From Trogon surrucura (lineage: Eukaryota > Chordata > Aves > Trogoniformes > Trogonidae): a DNA stretch of 64,000 nt. The stretch's first letter is position 1. The number at the start of each line of letters is the position of its first letter. The notes under the pieces were generated by a model that made no database searches, was not told the origin of the DNA, and saw only the letters and a program-made list of their open reading frames with translations. The translations under genes were made by a program, and so were the position numbers. This document shows positions 13,001 to 25,000 of the stretch, one piece after another. The stretch is taken from NCBI GenBank assembly GCA_020746105.1, contig CM036618.1, forward strand, positions 123,181,280-123,245,279, read 5' to 3'.

Positions 13001-16000
13001 CCTTATTTAGTGGTAGTAGTGCTTTAAAGAGTAGACATTGTCGTTTTCTGTTGGTGATACGCATATGCAAATGTGTTTACGAAAAGCGTTTCCTAACTAT
13101 CCACAGAGGGATGAATACAAACTTAATTTATTCTTTTAGTGAATCCCTTCCAAGTGTTGAAGGTGTGTTTGTGTAAGCAGTGCCAATATTGCTTAAACCT
13201 CTGTAGCTCTTGGGAATGCTTCATGCTTGATTTGGCTTTGAGAGGATAAAGGATTTTATCAGCAGTATCAAAAGACTGACAGAGTTAGAAAGAGATGTTA
13301 CTAAAATAAAAAGGCTAAGCTTTACTGATTGTTTGATGGTTGTTGTTGCCTTACAAAGTGTGTGGAAAATATGTCCATGTTCTCAGTTGAAAACATGCCA
13401 AACAAGTTAGCTTTATCAAGTTAACAGCAGGACAGTGACTTATCAGAGCAATGTAAGTTCACAGAGGGTGCCAGCTCTTCTGCACCTTGTGTGGGCTAAT
13501 GTTTTGGGAAAAGTTTAGGAGTATACAAAAGCTCTGATGCCGAAGAACTGTTGTTGCGGGGCTCTCCATTAGTGCATGTACTAATTAACATGTACATTAA
13601 CAGTTTATGGAAGAGATGAGTTTGAATATCAAAATTTTTTGCATATATACAAACTTAAAATAAGCTTCTGCACATAAAGTAGTGGTTACTCTGAAGTTAA
13701 GGCTGCAAATGGGGATCCGTTATAATCCTATCTTATTATTTTCTCCCAATTAGGGATTCTTTTGCTTATGCAGTGTTCACATAAAAGGATTTCAAGCTTG
13801 ATTTTGGCATTTGGACATGACTGTAACTTGAAAATGTACTTTCAATAGTGAGGCTGTAAAAATAGAATACTTGAGATCTGGAATTATTTTTCTTGGTACA
13901 GAACATGAATAGAGGTATTGGGATTTGAAGGGGTCAGATACTTGACACTTTCATTTGGTCTAAATTTTTCTGACTGTTGAGTGATGCCAGATTCTTAAGG
14001 TCTGGATGTGACTTCAAACCTGAAGTTCCTTAAATATTTGAATTTCTTATGTTGCTGAGAGTCTTGACCTCTGAGGCTGGTTGGCTTTTGCAAGTCAAAG
14101 GACTGACCCAAAGTGATGTATTTGTACCAAAGCATGCATAATATGCCTACAATATCCAATTCAGCACAAAGCCTGAAAACTGTAGCCACTTCTAAAACTT
14201 AAAAAAATAATCTAAAAAAAATATATATTTGTTACAGATTTAACCTTTGGTACTGATGTAGTTTTGAAGGTGCATGAGCTCCTTTGGAAGCTTTCCAAAG
14301 TTGTTGAGGTATTTTTACTATAAGCTTATGCTTCAGCCTGTCAGTTGGTGTGCTTATTAAGTACTGTAGCTCCAGCTTTTGCTTGCACAATGGTACCTTA
14401 ATTAGCTTTGGTTATGTAACCCCTTCATCAAATTGAAAGTAGTCAAAATGCGTTAAATTAGGGGAAAACCACTAGATGAGTGCAGAGTTGCATGAAATTG
14501 CACTTCCAAAACCTGCAGGAGAAATAGCCATTCGTGGTGCTTAATTACAGCAAATGCCCAAAGAATAAAACCACCAGAGCCTTAATGGATTTGCAGCATA
14601 TTTTAGTCACTTGACGTACTCAAAAGAGGGAAGAATAAGCACTTCTTAGTACATCTTTTATATTGAAGTGTTCAGTATTTCAAGAGGAATGGAACAAGCA
14701 AAAAAGGGTTGTGGGTTTGTGGGTTTTTTTGTGTTTTCTTTTTTAAAAAGATGTTTAAATCAAACCAAGTGCAAGCATTTTTGAAGTCCCAAAAAGGAAG
14801 TCCTCCTCATTTCTTTTTTCTAATGTAGACTGTATTAGTAGCACGTTTTTAATTTCTGCAGTCATTAAGTTGTATGTGATGAAAAGTAAATATTACAAAG
14901 CACTAAGGTGAACTCTTCCTCTCACTTGCAGGTTTTCTGATTGTCAGGAGGTGGTGGTGTCAGGTAGCTCTGTTGTTCCTCAGGTTTAGGAGCAGGGAAA
15001 GAGCAATATCTTTACCTGACAACTCAGCTAGCCGAGTCATTCAGAGATACGTGTGAGCTTTATGTTTACAACTGACTCTTTTGCAAAGAAGCCACACACT
15101 GTGTACCTCGTGCAGCAGTAAAGCTGGGAGCATTTGCAGCTATTATTCTGTAGCAGTACTGAGTGCAAGGCCAGAGAATTTCTAGCACTTTCTGCCCCAC
15201 AAACTCTTTTGATGATTCGCATAGTTTCCCTGTCTTATGAGTTGCGTTACGTTGTCACTGCCTAGTGTGATGCTTTTAAAAAGATTATTATGTAGTTGCC
15301 AATCAGTGAAACACCCACTTTCTATGTGGGGATCAACTCCAGTCAATCTCTTGAAGCCACATTTCAACCTTTCCTTGTCCTTTCTCCTGTCTTATGTCTG
15401 ATGCTCAAGATATTGATGTGACCTACCATTCTGGGTGGCGTAAAAATTCTTACTGCTTAAATTCGCAACGTTTTACAGAAAGGAATGCTGAGACATTCCA
15501 AGCTTTACTTTTGATCTGTTGGCGTTCCATGTAATCATAGCCATAGAATGGCCTAGGCTGGAAGGGACCCTAGAGATCATTTAATCCAACCTCCCTGTCA
15601 TGGGCAGGGACGCCTCTCAACTGGATCAGGCAACACACGGGGACCCAACGGGGATCGAACCCGTGACCTTGGTGTTATCAGGACCACACTCTAACCGAGT
15701 GAGCTAACCAGCCCCCTATTTGTATTTGTATTTGCCTGGAGATGGGTGACATATGGGAAGGAAGGATAAGAATGCAGAAACATCCAAAACGTTGTCTTGC
15801 TACAACTGTGTTAGAGAGAGATTGAGCCTTCCTATAGGATGTAAGAACAGATTGCTTATATGATGTATATTGATTATTTGGAAGAAGCAAACAACCAAAT
15901 GCATAGATTAATGTATCTGATGACTTGAGATATCTGAGATCTGAAATGTGTGGCTCTAAATCATTTAAAATCAGCTAGAGGTTGAATTAAAATCGGGGAC

Positions 16001-19000
16001 AAAAGTCCACACAAGCTATTGTTGTTATTGCTGTTGTCAGTGGCTCACCTTTCTAGATGAAACAAAGCTCATCTGGATCAGACTACACACCTCCACAAAC
16101 ACACAGCATCCTGGAATATATGAGTACGTTTGTGTGGATCTTCTTTCTCTTGGTTGGAGGGGCACACTGCTAGTCTGGTGAAAAACTTCAGCTGTGTGCA
16201 AATATTGGTTAGTGAAATCCATGTAGAAAAATTACCTTGTAGTAAACACTGTCGAAGGTCAGCTTTTTTTTTTCTTAATTTATCGGCAATACTTAGTATC
16301 TGTATGTTTTGTAGAATTTCTGAAGACAAACTTTTAACCTGCATTTACAAAAGTGGTAAAAACTACGCGGTCTTCCTACTTTTTAGTCTACAAATACAGG
16401 TATTTATAGATAAGAATGCTGAGAAATTTTTCTTGACCATTTGATGGGATTTTTTTTTTTTCTTTCTTTCCTTTCTAGGCTTGAGTGGTCGTTTCTTTGT
16501 CACAACACTTCCTACAATTTACCAGTAAGTGTGTCACATTAGAAACAGTTGTCTGTTTCAGTATGTGTTCCTTTTTCTTGCCCTGTTCGAACAGTGTCAT
16601 GGAAGAAATAATGAGCAAGTGGCTTATTTCACTTTTATCCATCTCTAAAACATTTCTCAGGAACTTGGTGCACTTAATGACCATGAAGTATGTACTTTTT
16701 ACTTATGGTAGAAGGGTCTTCTACAAATGATTTTGTACCTAGATAAATTTGAGGCTTTTTTCGTCTGGGAACAGTATCTAATAGCATTAGTAAAAACTGA
16801 TGCAAGTTTGCAGTCTTGCCTTCTAGAAACCTGACCATATGTGAGCAGACATGCTTGACCTTATAGAAGTGTCACTAAATTTTCTCATTTGAATAATTGA
16901 CTGCATAAGCTGCATGTAAAACAGTACTGAAACTTTCCACTGTTTGTGCTGCTGCTGCTGTTACTGCTTAGAATTCTTTGTCTGTTATTGAGTCAGTACC
17001 AGTATGTAGCAGTCGACTCCTACTTGATATTTGTTTTAAACTCTAACTCTGAAATGTAGGGGAGAATGAATAAACTTTTAATTTCAGTTCAGGTTGTTGG
17101 AGATTTGATTGTATGATAAAGTCCTCATCTGAGGCTTTTCTTTAGTTTAAGTGAGTTTAATAAGTTCCACCGTTATCAGCACTGTTGAAATTGGATCAAA
17201 AAGGTGTTTGCTGTATCTCTTCTGCAATAGGATGATGTAATCTTTTAAATATTGAACCCTTTATTAAGTCTTGGTATTATGAGTCATAGGCACACTTCAA
17301 ATTCTGAGTTGTGTCTTAAAAATGATTTGGTTGTTAACCTCATGTGCTTTATATTTCCTGTAGTGCAAGTGAATATTTAAGAAAAATAACAGTTTTAATA
17401 AGTGACAGAAACTCTTGCCTCAAGATCGCATGCTCTGGTGCTTATGGGTGACTTCAGTCACCCCGGTATTAATTGGAAAGATGACACAGCCAAGGATAAT
17501 CAGTCCAAAAGGTTCCTGCAGTGTATTGGTGATAACTTTCTGCTGCAGGAGGTTGAAGAATCGAGGAAAGGTGCGATGCTGGACCTTGTGTTAACAAACA
17601 AAGAAGGTGTGGTCGTGGATGTTCAGGTCGGAGGCAGTCTTGGCTGTAGTGACCATGATATGTTAGAATTCATTATTGTTAGGGAAAGAAATAAGGTAGT
17701 AAGCAAAATTTCTACCCTGGACTTCAAGAGGGCTAACTTTGACCTCTTCAGAGATATACTTGGTAGTATCCCATGGGCTAGGCTTCTGGAAGGTAGGGGG
17801 GCACAAGAGAGCTGGTTAACATTCAAACTCTGCCTAAACCAAGCTCAAGATAAATGCATTCCCTCTAAAAGAAAATCAAGTAGAGGAGGCAGGAGACTTG
17901 CGTGGTTAGGCAAGAAGCTCCTGGAAAAACTCAAATGGAAGAGGGAAATATACAGTAAGTGGAAAAAGGTTCTGGTTAACTGGGAGAATTATAGAAATGT
18001 GGCCACGGTATGTAGAGAGTCAACAAGAAAGGCCAAGGCTCTCTTGGAATTTAGTCTGGCTAGGGAAGTGGAAGAAAACAAGAAAAATTTTTTGAATACC
18101 TCAATGAGAAAAGGAAGAGTAGGGGAAAAGTGGATCCATTGCTAAATGAGGCGCAAGATTTGATAACGGGGGATGAAGAGATGGCAAAATTACTGAATGC
18201 CGCCTTGGCCTCAGTCTTTGCTCCTAAGGTCAACCCCCAGGGATTCCAGTCCCTAGAAGTAAGGGAGCAAAACTGGAGTGAGGATGATTCTCCACAGGTC
18301 AGTCAGGATTTGGTTAGAGAACTATTACAAAAACTGAAGATGCACAAATCCATGGGCCCGGATGAGGTGCATCCACGTGTGCTGAGAGAGTTGGCTGATG
18401 TTGTGGCTGAGCCACTCTCCGTCATCTTTGAAAAATCATGGGGAACGGGAGAGGTTCCTGAGGACTGAAAGGAAGCCAATGTCACTCCAGTCTTCAAAAA
18501 GGGCAAGAATGAGGACCCTGGCAACTACAGGCCCGTCAGCCTCGCCTCCATCCCTGGGAACATGATGGAGCAGCTCATTCTGAAGGCCATCTCTAGTAAT
18601 CAGTTGGTAGAAAAGAATGTTATCAGGGGTAGCCAGCATGGATTTACCAAGGGGAAATCTTGCTTGACTCAATCCAATAGCCTTCTACAAAGGTGTGACA
18701 AAGTGGGTTGATGAAGGGAGACTGGTGGATGTCATATACCTTGACTTCAATAAGGCTTCGACACTGTCCCCCATAACATCCTCGTAGGTAAATTCAAGGA
18801 ATGTGGGGTAGATGATTGGACCATTGACTGTGACCTGGCTCAACAACAGAGTTCAGAGAGTTGTGATCAGCGGCCAAGAGTTAAGTTGGAAGCCTGTGGC
18901 CAGTGGTGTTCCCCAGGGATCAGTGCTGGGTCCAGTTCTGCTCAATATCTTCATCAATGACCTGGACGAGGGGATAGAATGCACCCTCAGCAAGTTCGCT

Positions 19001-22000
19001 GGTGATACAAAACTGGGAGGGGTGGCTGACACCCAGGCAGGCTGTGCTGCCATCCAGCGAGAGCTGGACAGGCTGGAGAGCTGAGCAAAGGGGAACCTCA
19101 TGAAGTTCAGTAAGGACAAGTGTAGAGTCCTGCATCTGGGGAGGAATAACAGCAGGCATCAGTACAGATTAGGGGGTGTCCTGCTGGAAACCAGCCCTGT
19201 GGAGAAAGACCTTGGAGTCCTAGTGGACAGTGAGTTGTCCATGGGACAGCGATGTGCCCTTGTGGCCAAGAGGGCCAGTGGGATCCTGGGGTGCATTAAG
19301 AAAAGTGTGTCCAGCAGTAGAGGTTCTCCTCCCCCTCTACTCTGCCCTGGTGAGACCACACCTGGAGTACTGTGCCCGGGTTTGGGCTCCCCAATTCAAG
19401 AGAGACAGGGACCTACTGGAGAGAGTCCAAGGGAGAGCTACAAGGATGATTAAGGGCCTTGAACATCTCTCCTGTGAAGAGAGACTGAGAGAACTGGGGC
19501 TGTTCAGCCTTGAAAGGAGACGACTGAGAGGGGACCTTATTAACGTACATAAATATCTGAGGGGTGAGTGTCAAGAGGAAGGAGACGATCTCTTCTCAGT
19601 GGTGCCCAGTAATAGAACAAGAAATAATGGGTTTAGGTTAGAACATAGAAAGTTCCACCTCAACTTGAGGAGAAACTTCTTCCCTGTGAGGGTAACAGAG
19701 CGCTGGAACAGGCTGCCCAGAGAGGTTGTGGAGTCTCCTTCTCTGGAGGCTTTCAAAACCCGCCTGGATGTGTTCCTTTGTGGCTGCCCTAGGGGATCCT
19801 GCTCTGGCAGGGGGGTTGGACTAGATGATCTTTCGAGGTCCCTTCCAACCCCGAACATTCTATGCTGTTCAAAATCTGAGGCCTTCCATCAGGGATTATA
19901 GTGAAAATGCTTAGATGTTCAACTTTCTGAACTGTATTTCATCTATAATATATATGGGATTTTTGGGTTTTTTTTTTCACCATAGACAGAGCTTCAGGGA
20001 TATTAATGCTTTTTCTGCTTTTTTTTTTTTTTAGTGCAAATGATGGAGTATTTCGCAGATACCGAGGCTCACGCACATTGGAAGATCTTCAAGGTTATGT
20101 TTTAGAGAGAAAATGGGAAGCTGTGGAGCCTGTAGCAGGATGGAAGTCTCCATCTTCTATAATGTAACACTTTATTAACAAGAAACTTTTTATATAGCTC
20201 GTTAGTCATTAAGAGTGCTATGTTGACAGCTTAAATACAAAGGCCTCTATTCTCTAGACGTGTAGGTTTTGCAGAAGCAATCTGTCTTGACAGCCTGCTT
20301 TCCAATTTCTCACCTTTTAAAAGCAGTTTATTTTCTGCATTTGCTTTTTGTTCATGCCTGCTAAGGCATATTTCTGTCGTCTTTGAAAATTTATAAACCA
20401 AAAAAGTATAGCTACTGAGTGTTACGTAAGTGTCAGTTCTGCTGAGTACTGGAATCAAATGCATGTTTAGGTGGATTATTACTTGATGACTTCTGGCTAC
20501 TTGGGACAGGCAGCCTTTAGCTTCAAGGATTTCTTGTTTATTTTATTACAAGGAAGTCCTGTATCCTCCTTTGGAGTAGGAAACAGTGTAGTGCTTACAC
20601 AGCATACCAGAATTTGTTTAAAGAGCATTGGACTTGCTCTGAAATAGCAGACAATGCTTGCATGATATGAAGAATGAACCAAAGATGTGAATGGCCCATG
20701 TTTCAATCCAGCTAAAGCTATTCTGTGTAAATGCATGTCATAGATCCAGTGAGTGTCCTCGTTTTTCATCTGAGAATGAGGAAGAGCTGTAGGCTCATTA
20801 GTAATGGGGAGAGAAGCTACAGGGTTGTGTGTTGGGGAAGAGGTGGTTACGGCTGCACAGGGTTAAGTACTGGACTTGCTAGTGCTTGATTATCCTCAAA
20901 TGCCAGTTTTCAAGTCAGTCCTTCAGTGCTTTGCATTGAGCTTCCTTTCATGAACATAACATAGAGAAAATGTATTTGTTTGCAGGAGCCTCCTTCTGAA
21001 GATTACTAGGACTGAAATGGCATTGCAAGTCTAGAATCTGTTTCTGGTTTCTGTGCGGTTTGCTTTGTATCTCGGGTCCTGTCTGTCTTAGAACCTGTTC
21101 TTTCTGTTTCTTGGTTTTCTAGGATGCATGGCATGGCAGGGCTCTTCCACCTCTCTGGATGGATCCGGGTGAGTAACTTGTATTGTTTTCCATAGCCCCT
21201 CGTTATGCTTAGAATAATAATCTGTTTAGAAGTAAAAACTTAACTGAATATTTTTATTATCCTTTTATGAGAGTTAAATTTTCCTTACGTTTACTGTATG
21301 TTGAGTGTATAGTGTCTTTGCACTATAAATTTTGTAGCACTAAAATGGCACTTTAATTGTAAAGATTATCATCAGTACTGAAAATACATGCTGTCCTTAT
21401 TGTCTTGGTATAGTCAAAATGTTCTATCAAAATGCACTAACACGATAAATTATTATTTGAGAGCTCCTGCAAAAATGGTTGTAAACATCAGAAATATATT
21501 TAGTATCTACCAGGTTCCTTTACTTAATATTATTGGTAAAGATTATGCTCAAGTTCATTTTCAGAGTTGTAAATCTTGCTCTTCTGCAGTTTGTTTCCAT
21601 TTAGTCCACTGTATAGGAGAAGGGAGGGTAATGGTTTTATTTTTTAGTAAGAATTTCTGCATCTGGATTTCAAAGTGTCAACACAATTTCCATAGGAACA
21701 GAACAAATTTGGACAGAGTAATTATCAGAAGTAAAGGAGAAATGCTTGGTGTACGCTGAAGTATGCTTTGAATTAAAAATATTTCAGGACACTTTCACTT
21801 GGGAGCTATCAAAGGTTTGTTTGTAGTGTACAAATATTGAGAATTTTCAGACATTTCCAGTTTTGGTCAGAAAACATACTCTTACAATCTTCGAGTGTAT
21901 CCAGGATTGAGAGACTTGTGTTGGATGGTAGCACAAGGACTTAATATTGTAACTTGCTACTAAAAATGTGTAGTAGAGAATTTGATTAGAATTTGTATCA

Positions 22001-25000
22001 CTTCCAGTAAGCCTCTAATGAACGCAACATCAAATAAAACTGTAGTTGTTAGGTTTCCTGTGCGAGCTATCTTTTGATTCTTTCTTTCACTGGATAGTAT
22101 TAACTTTTTATAGCCTTCTGGCAATTCTCTTCTATGGTTGCTGTGTAATGATGTTGTCTCTGTCTAGTTGACTTCCTGAAAGATTAAATACTCTGGGAAG
22201 AATCCTTCTCTAATTTGCTTTCCGCTTTGATGAATATTTCAGCTGTACATTTCCTCATTCTTCTGTGCTGTCCTTGCATATGCTTTAATAGATGCTGGAA
22301 GCTGTTCTGACATTTACAAAAAAAACCCCAAACCTGAAATTTCAATATTTAAGCTTTTTGGTAAAAGTTGATTGTGGTTTGTTTTCTAATGGATATACTC
22401 TTAGAAGAGATTCCTGCCAGACTATCTGCCTTGGTGGTGCTTGGTTCAAATCTGTAGGTTTGAGTTAATGGACTTCAGTTTCAAAGAAATCTTAATATTG
22501 TGTTTGGATTATTCTCTTTAAATTCATAAGTGAAATCACTTAGTCGGTGTCTGCTTAGAATGAGTGGCTTTAAGAACTAAAGAGCTTGAATAAGAACTGG
22601 TTTAATTTACAATGCCAGGTACCTTAGGAAGAAAGAATTGTGCATCCTTTGCTTAAGAAGTCTTTTGATGTGAACAACTTAGAAAAGAAAAACAAATTTA
22701 AATGATATCAAAAATTGCAATATGTTTAAGGATGACTAGGGCTTGAGAGAGAAGACTTTAAATACTAGGGAATGAAAGGTCTTAATTAGATATCAAATTA
22801 TGTAATGGTGATGGCAGTGTAATTCATAGGTGGTGTTAGGTATAAAGTTATTGACTATCGTCTTCTCATTTCCAGCAAATTCACAGCTACCTCACTGGCA
22901 CTCTTGGAATTCATGTTTGGATTTCTTACGCAATCTTCATCTTAACAACCTTATTTATTGGCCTGTTCTTGGGCTTGGTAAGAAAGCACAATGCTTCCTT
23001 TTTCTCAGTTACCTAGAACTTTTTGCTTTGCATTAACTTGCGGGAAAAAAAGAGTAAACTTCACTGATAAGATATACTGAAGTGTCTTATTTTGATGAGA
23101 TATCTCTTCTCCCAGGTATCAAGTGATAGGATGTGAGGGAATTGGTTCAAAGCTGAGCCAGAGGAGCTTTAGACTGGGGATTACCTTACTGAGAGGGTGA
23201 TCAAACACTGGAACAGGCTTCCTAGAGAGATGATCGATGCCCCAAGCCTGTTTAGAGGCATTTGGACAATGGCCTTGATAACATCCTTTAACTTGGTCAG
23301 CTCTGAATTCACCAGACTGTTGGACTGTATGATCCTTTTGGATCCCTCCCAGTGGAAGTAGTCTATTATCTTCTATTTGAATTCTGAAGTATTCAGTACT
23401 GCAGATCCACTCCCTAGTGTTATTGCCTACTTCTGGTAAAGGTTAAACCTAGTTCGCTCAAATAAGTTAACCTTCTTGGGAAATATGTGCCTCAGTTTAG
23501 ATTTGTTTAGTCCAACCATTAAACGAGTGGTTTTTATATTGGCCTTTTGTAGCTAAGAGTTTTGCACTTGAGAATCAAATGTGTAGGGTCAGAATTGTGG
23601 AAAGACTCTTAACTTTCTAAAAACATGGGCGTTGTGGAGAGATTTTTATTATCTGGAGTGGGATTGTATTTGCGGGAGTTAGCAACGTAAGTATGCTGCT
23701 GCACTGTTCCTCAAAATTCAAGGATGAAAATATGTAGGGTTTTTTAAAGCTTTGAAGATTTGGGGGTATAATTGATTCACTTTATTCTGGGGCATAGCTT
23801 TGTGGCCACAGCTTGGATTTAGTAAGATCTGACTTTGCTTCTTTCTCCCCTGTGATCTTTTGGGTTGAGTTTTCATTAGTAATTGAAAAATTTGACTGCT
23901 TATGTTACTAACTAGACCTGGTGTGTTCATATGTCAATTTCCGAAACATCAGGAGAGTTATTCAAGCAGACCCCTTAGCTATATATGCGAATGTTAAGTA
24001 CCATACACTGAACCCTGTGTTGTTTTGTCAGTGGAAACAGTTCAAAGTTGCTTTACCTGTGGAGCTGGAATTATTTTCTCAGAATATATGAATGATGTGG
24101 CTCTGTGACCTCTCAAATACCACTATAAAATGAGAAACTGAGCTATAAAAGGAAATAGAGATGGGAACAGAAGTTCTTTCAGGCTAGTTACTTGGTCCAC
24201 AAGTGTGTCCTGCAACTGCAAAGACAGTTTAAAAGCATTATGCTGATAATCGGCTTAACTGGCTGCTAAATCCCTGTTCCGTGTAGGAAGTGTGAAGGTT
24301 GTTTCTGACACTTGGATCTCCGCCCTTCAACCTAAATATTAGAAGAAAGAAAAATCGTGTGGGTATGTTTCTTACTAGTACAGGGAAGTGATTTCAAAGA
24401 AGCAGAGTGTGCACATTTAGGCGAAGCCACATTTTTATACATATGGATGCAGAATTGGTATATGTGAGCAAATGTTTTTCGTGATACAGTATAAAGAGCT
24501 GCTTTCTCCTAGATGGTAGATATCCATTGCCAAATGGGTGCAGACAGAGTTAGCGTAACTAGGGGTAAATAAATATGATTCTTTCTCCTTCGCTAAAAAA
24601 AACCTCCAAAAAAAAATGTCAAGTTCATCTCTCAGCTTTTTCTAAAAAGCTTTTCAGTGATTGAAATATAGTTCTTTAACATGGTATCATCTGTCTTTTT
24701 CTTTCCTTTGCATTATTCTTAGCATGTGACAATGAGACACAAATCACTTCCTTGTGTTTTGATTGAATGTGTTCTGCACTAGGCTGCTTTAAATAACGAC
24801 GAGCGTTAAAGGTGGAAGTACATGTCGTGTATTGGGGAGCCAGGGGTAGGAATGTAATAACATCCCAAAATACAGAAAATATTCAAGATTTTTTTCATAA
24901 GTTTTTTAAAGCAATAAAAAAATCCTTAACTGTCATCTGGGCCCCTCTTCTTAAGGTGCAAGCAGTTGCAATACTGAATAAATTTAGGGAAGTAGGAGGC

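Larger units (their letters stand above)
16525..20034. other. TMX4 intron 3 (3.5 kb), mostly a CR1 LINE
   Basis: About 2.5 kb of this intron is the CR1 insertion at 17401-19876, in the same orientation as the gene. The remaining flanks are AT-rich and end in a 14-base T run before TAG at 20034. Confidence 0.88.

Noticed and set aside
15640-15716. Possible functional tRNA-Ile gene on the minus strand
   Set aside because: The sequence lacks a proper 3' acceptor stem and runs straight into a SINE body with a CR1 tail; the same unit recurs at 33.2 and 46.6 kb.
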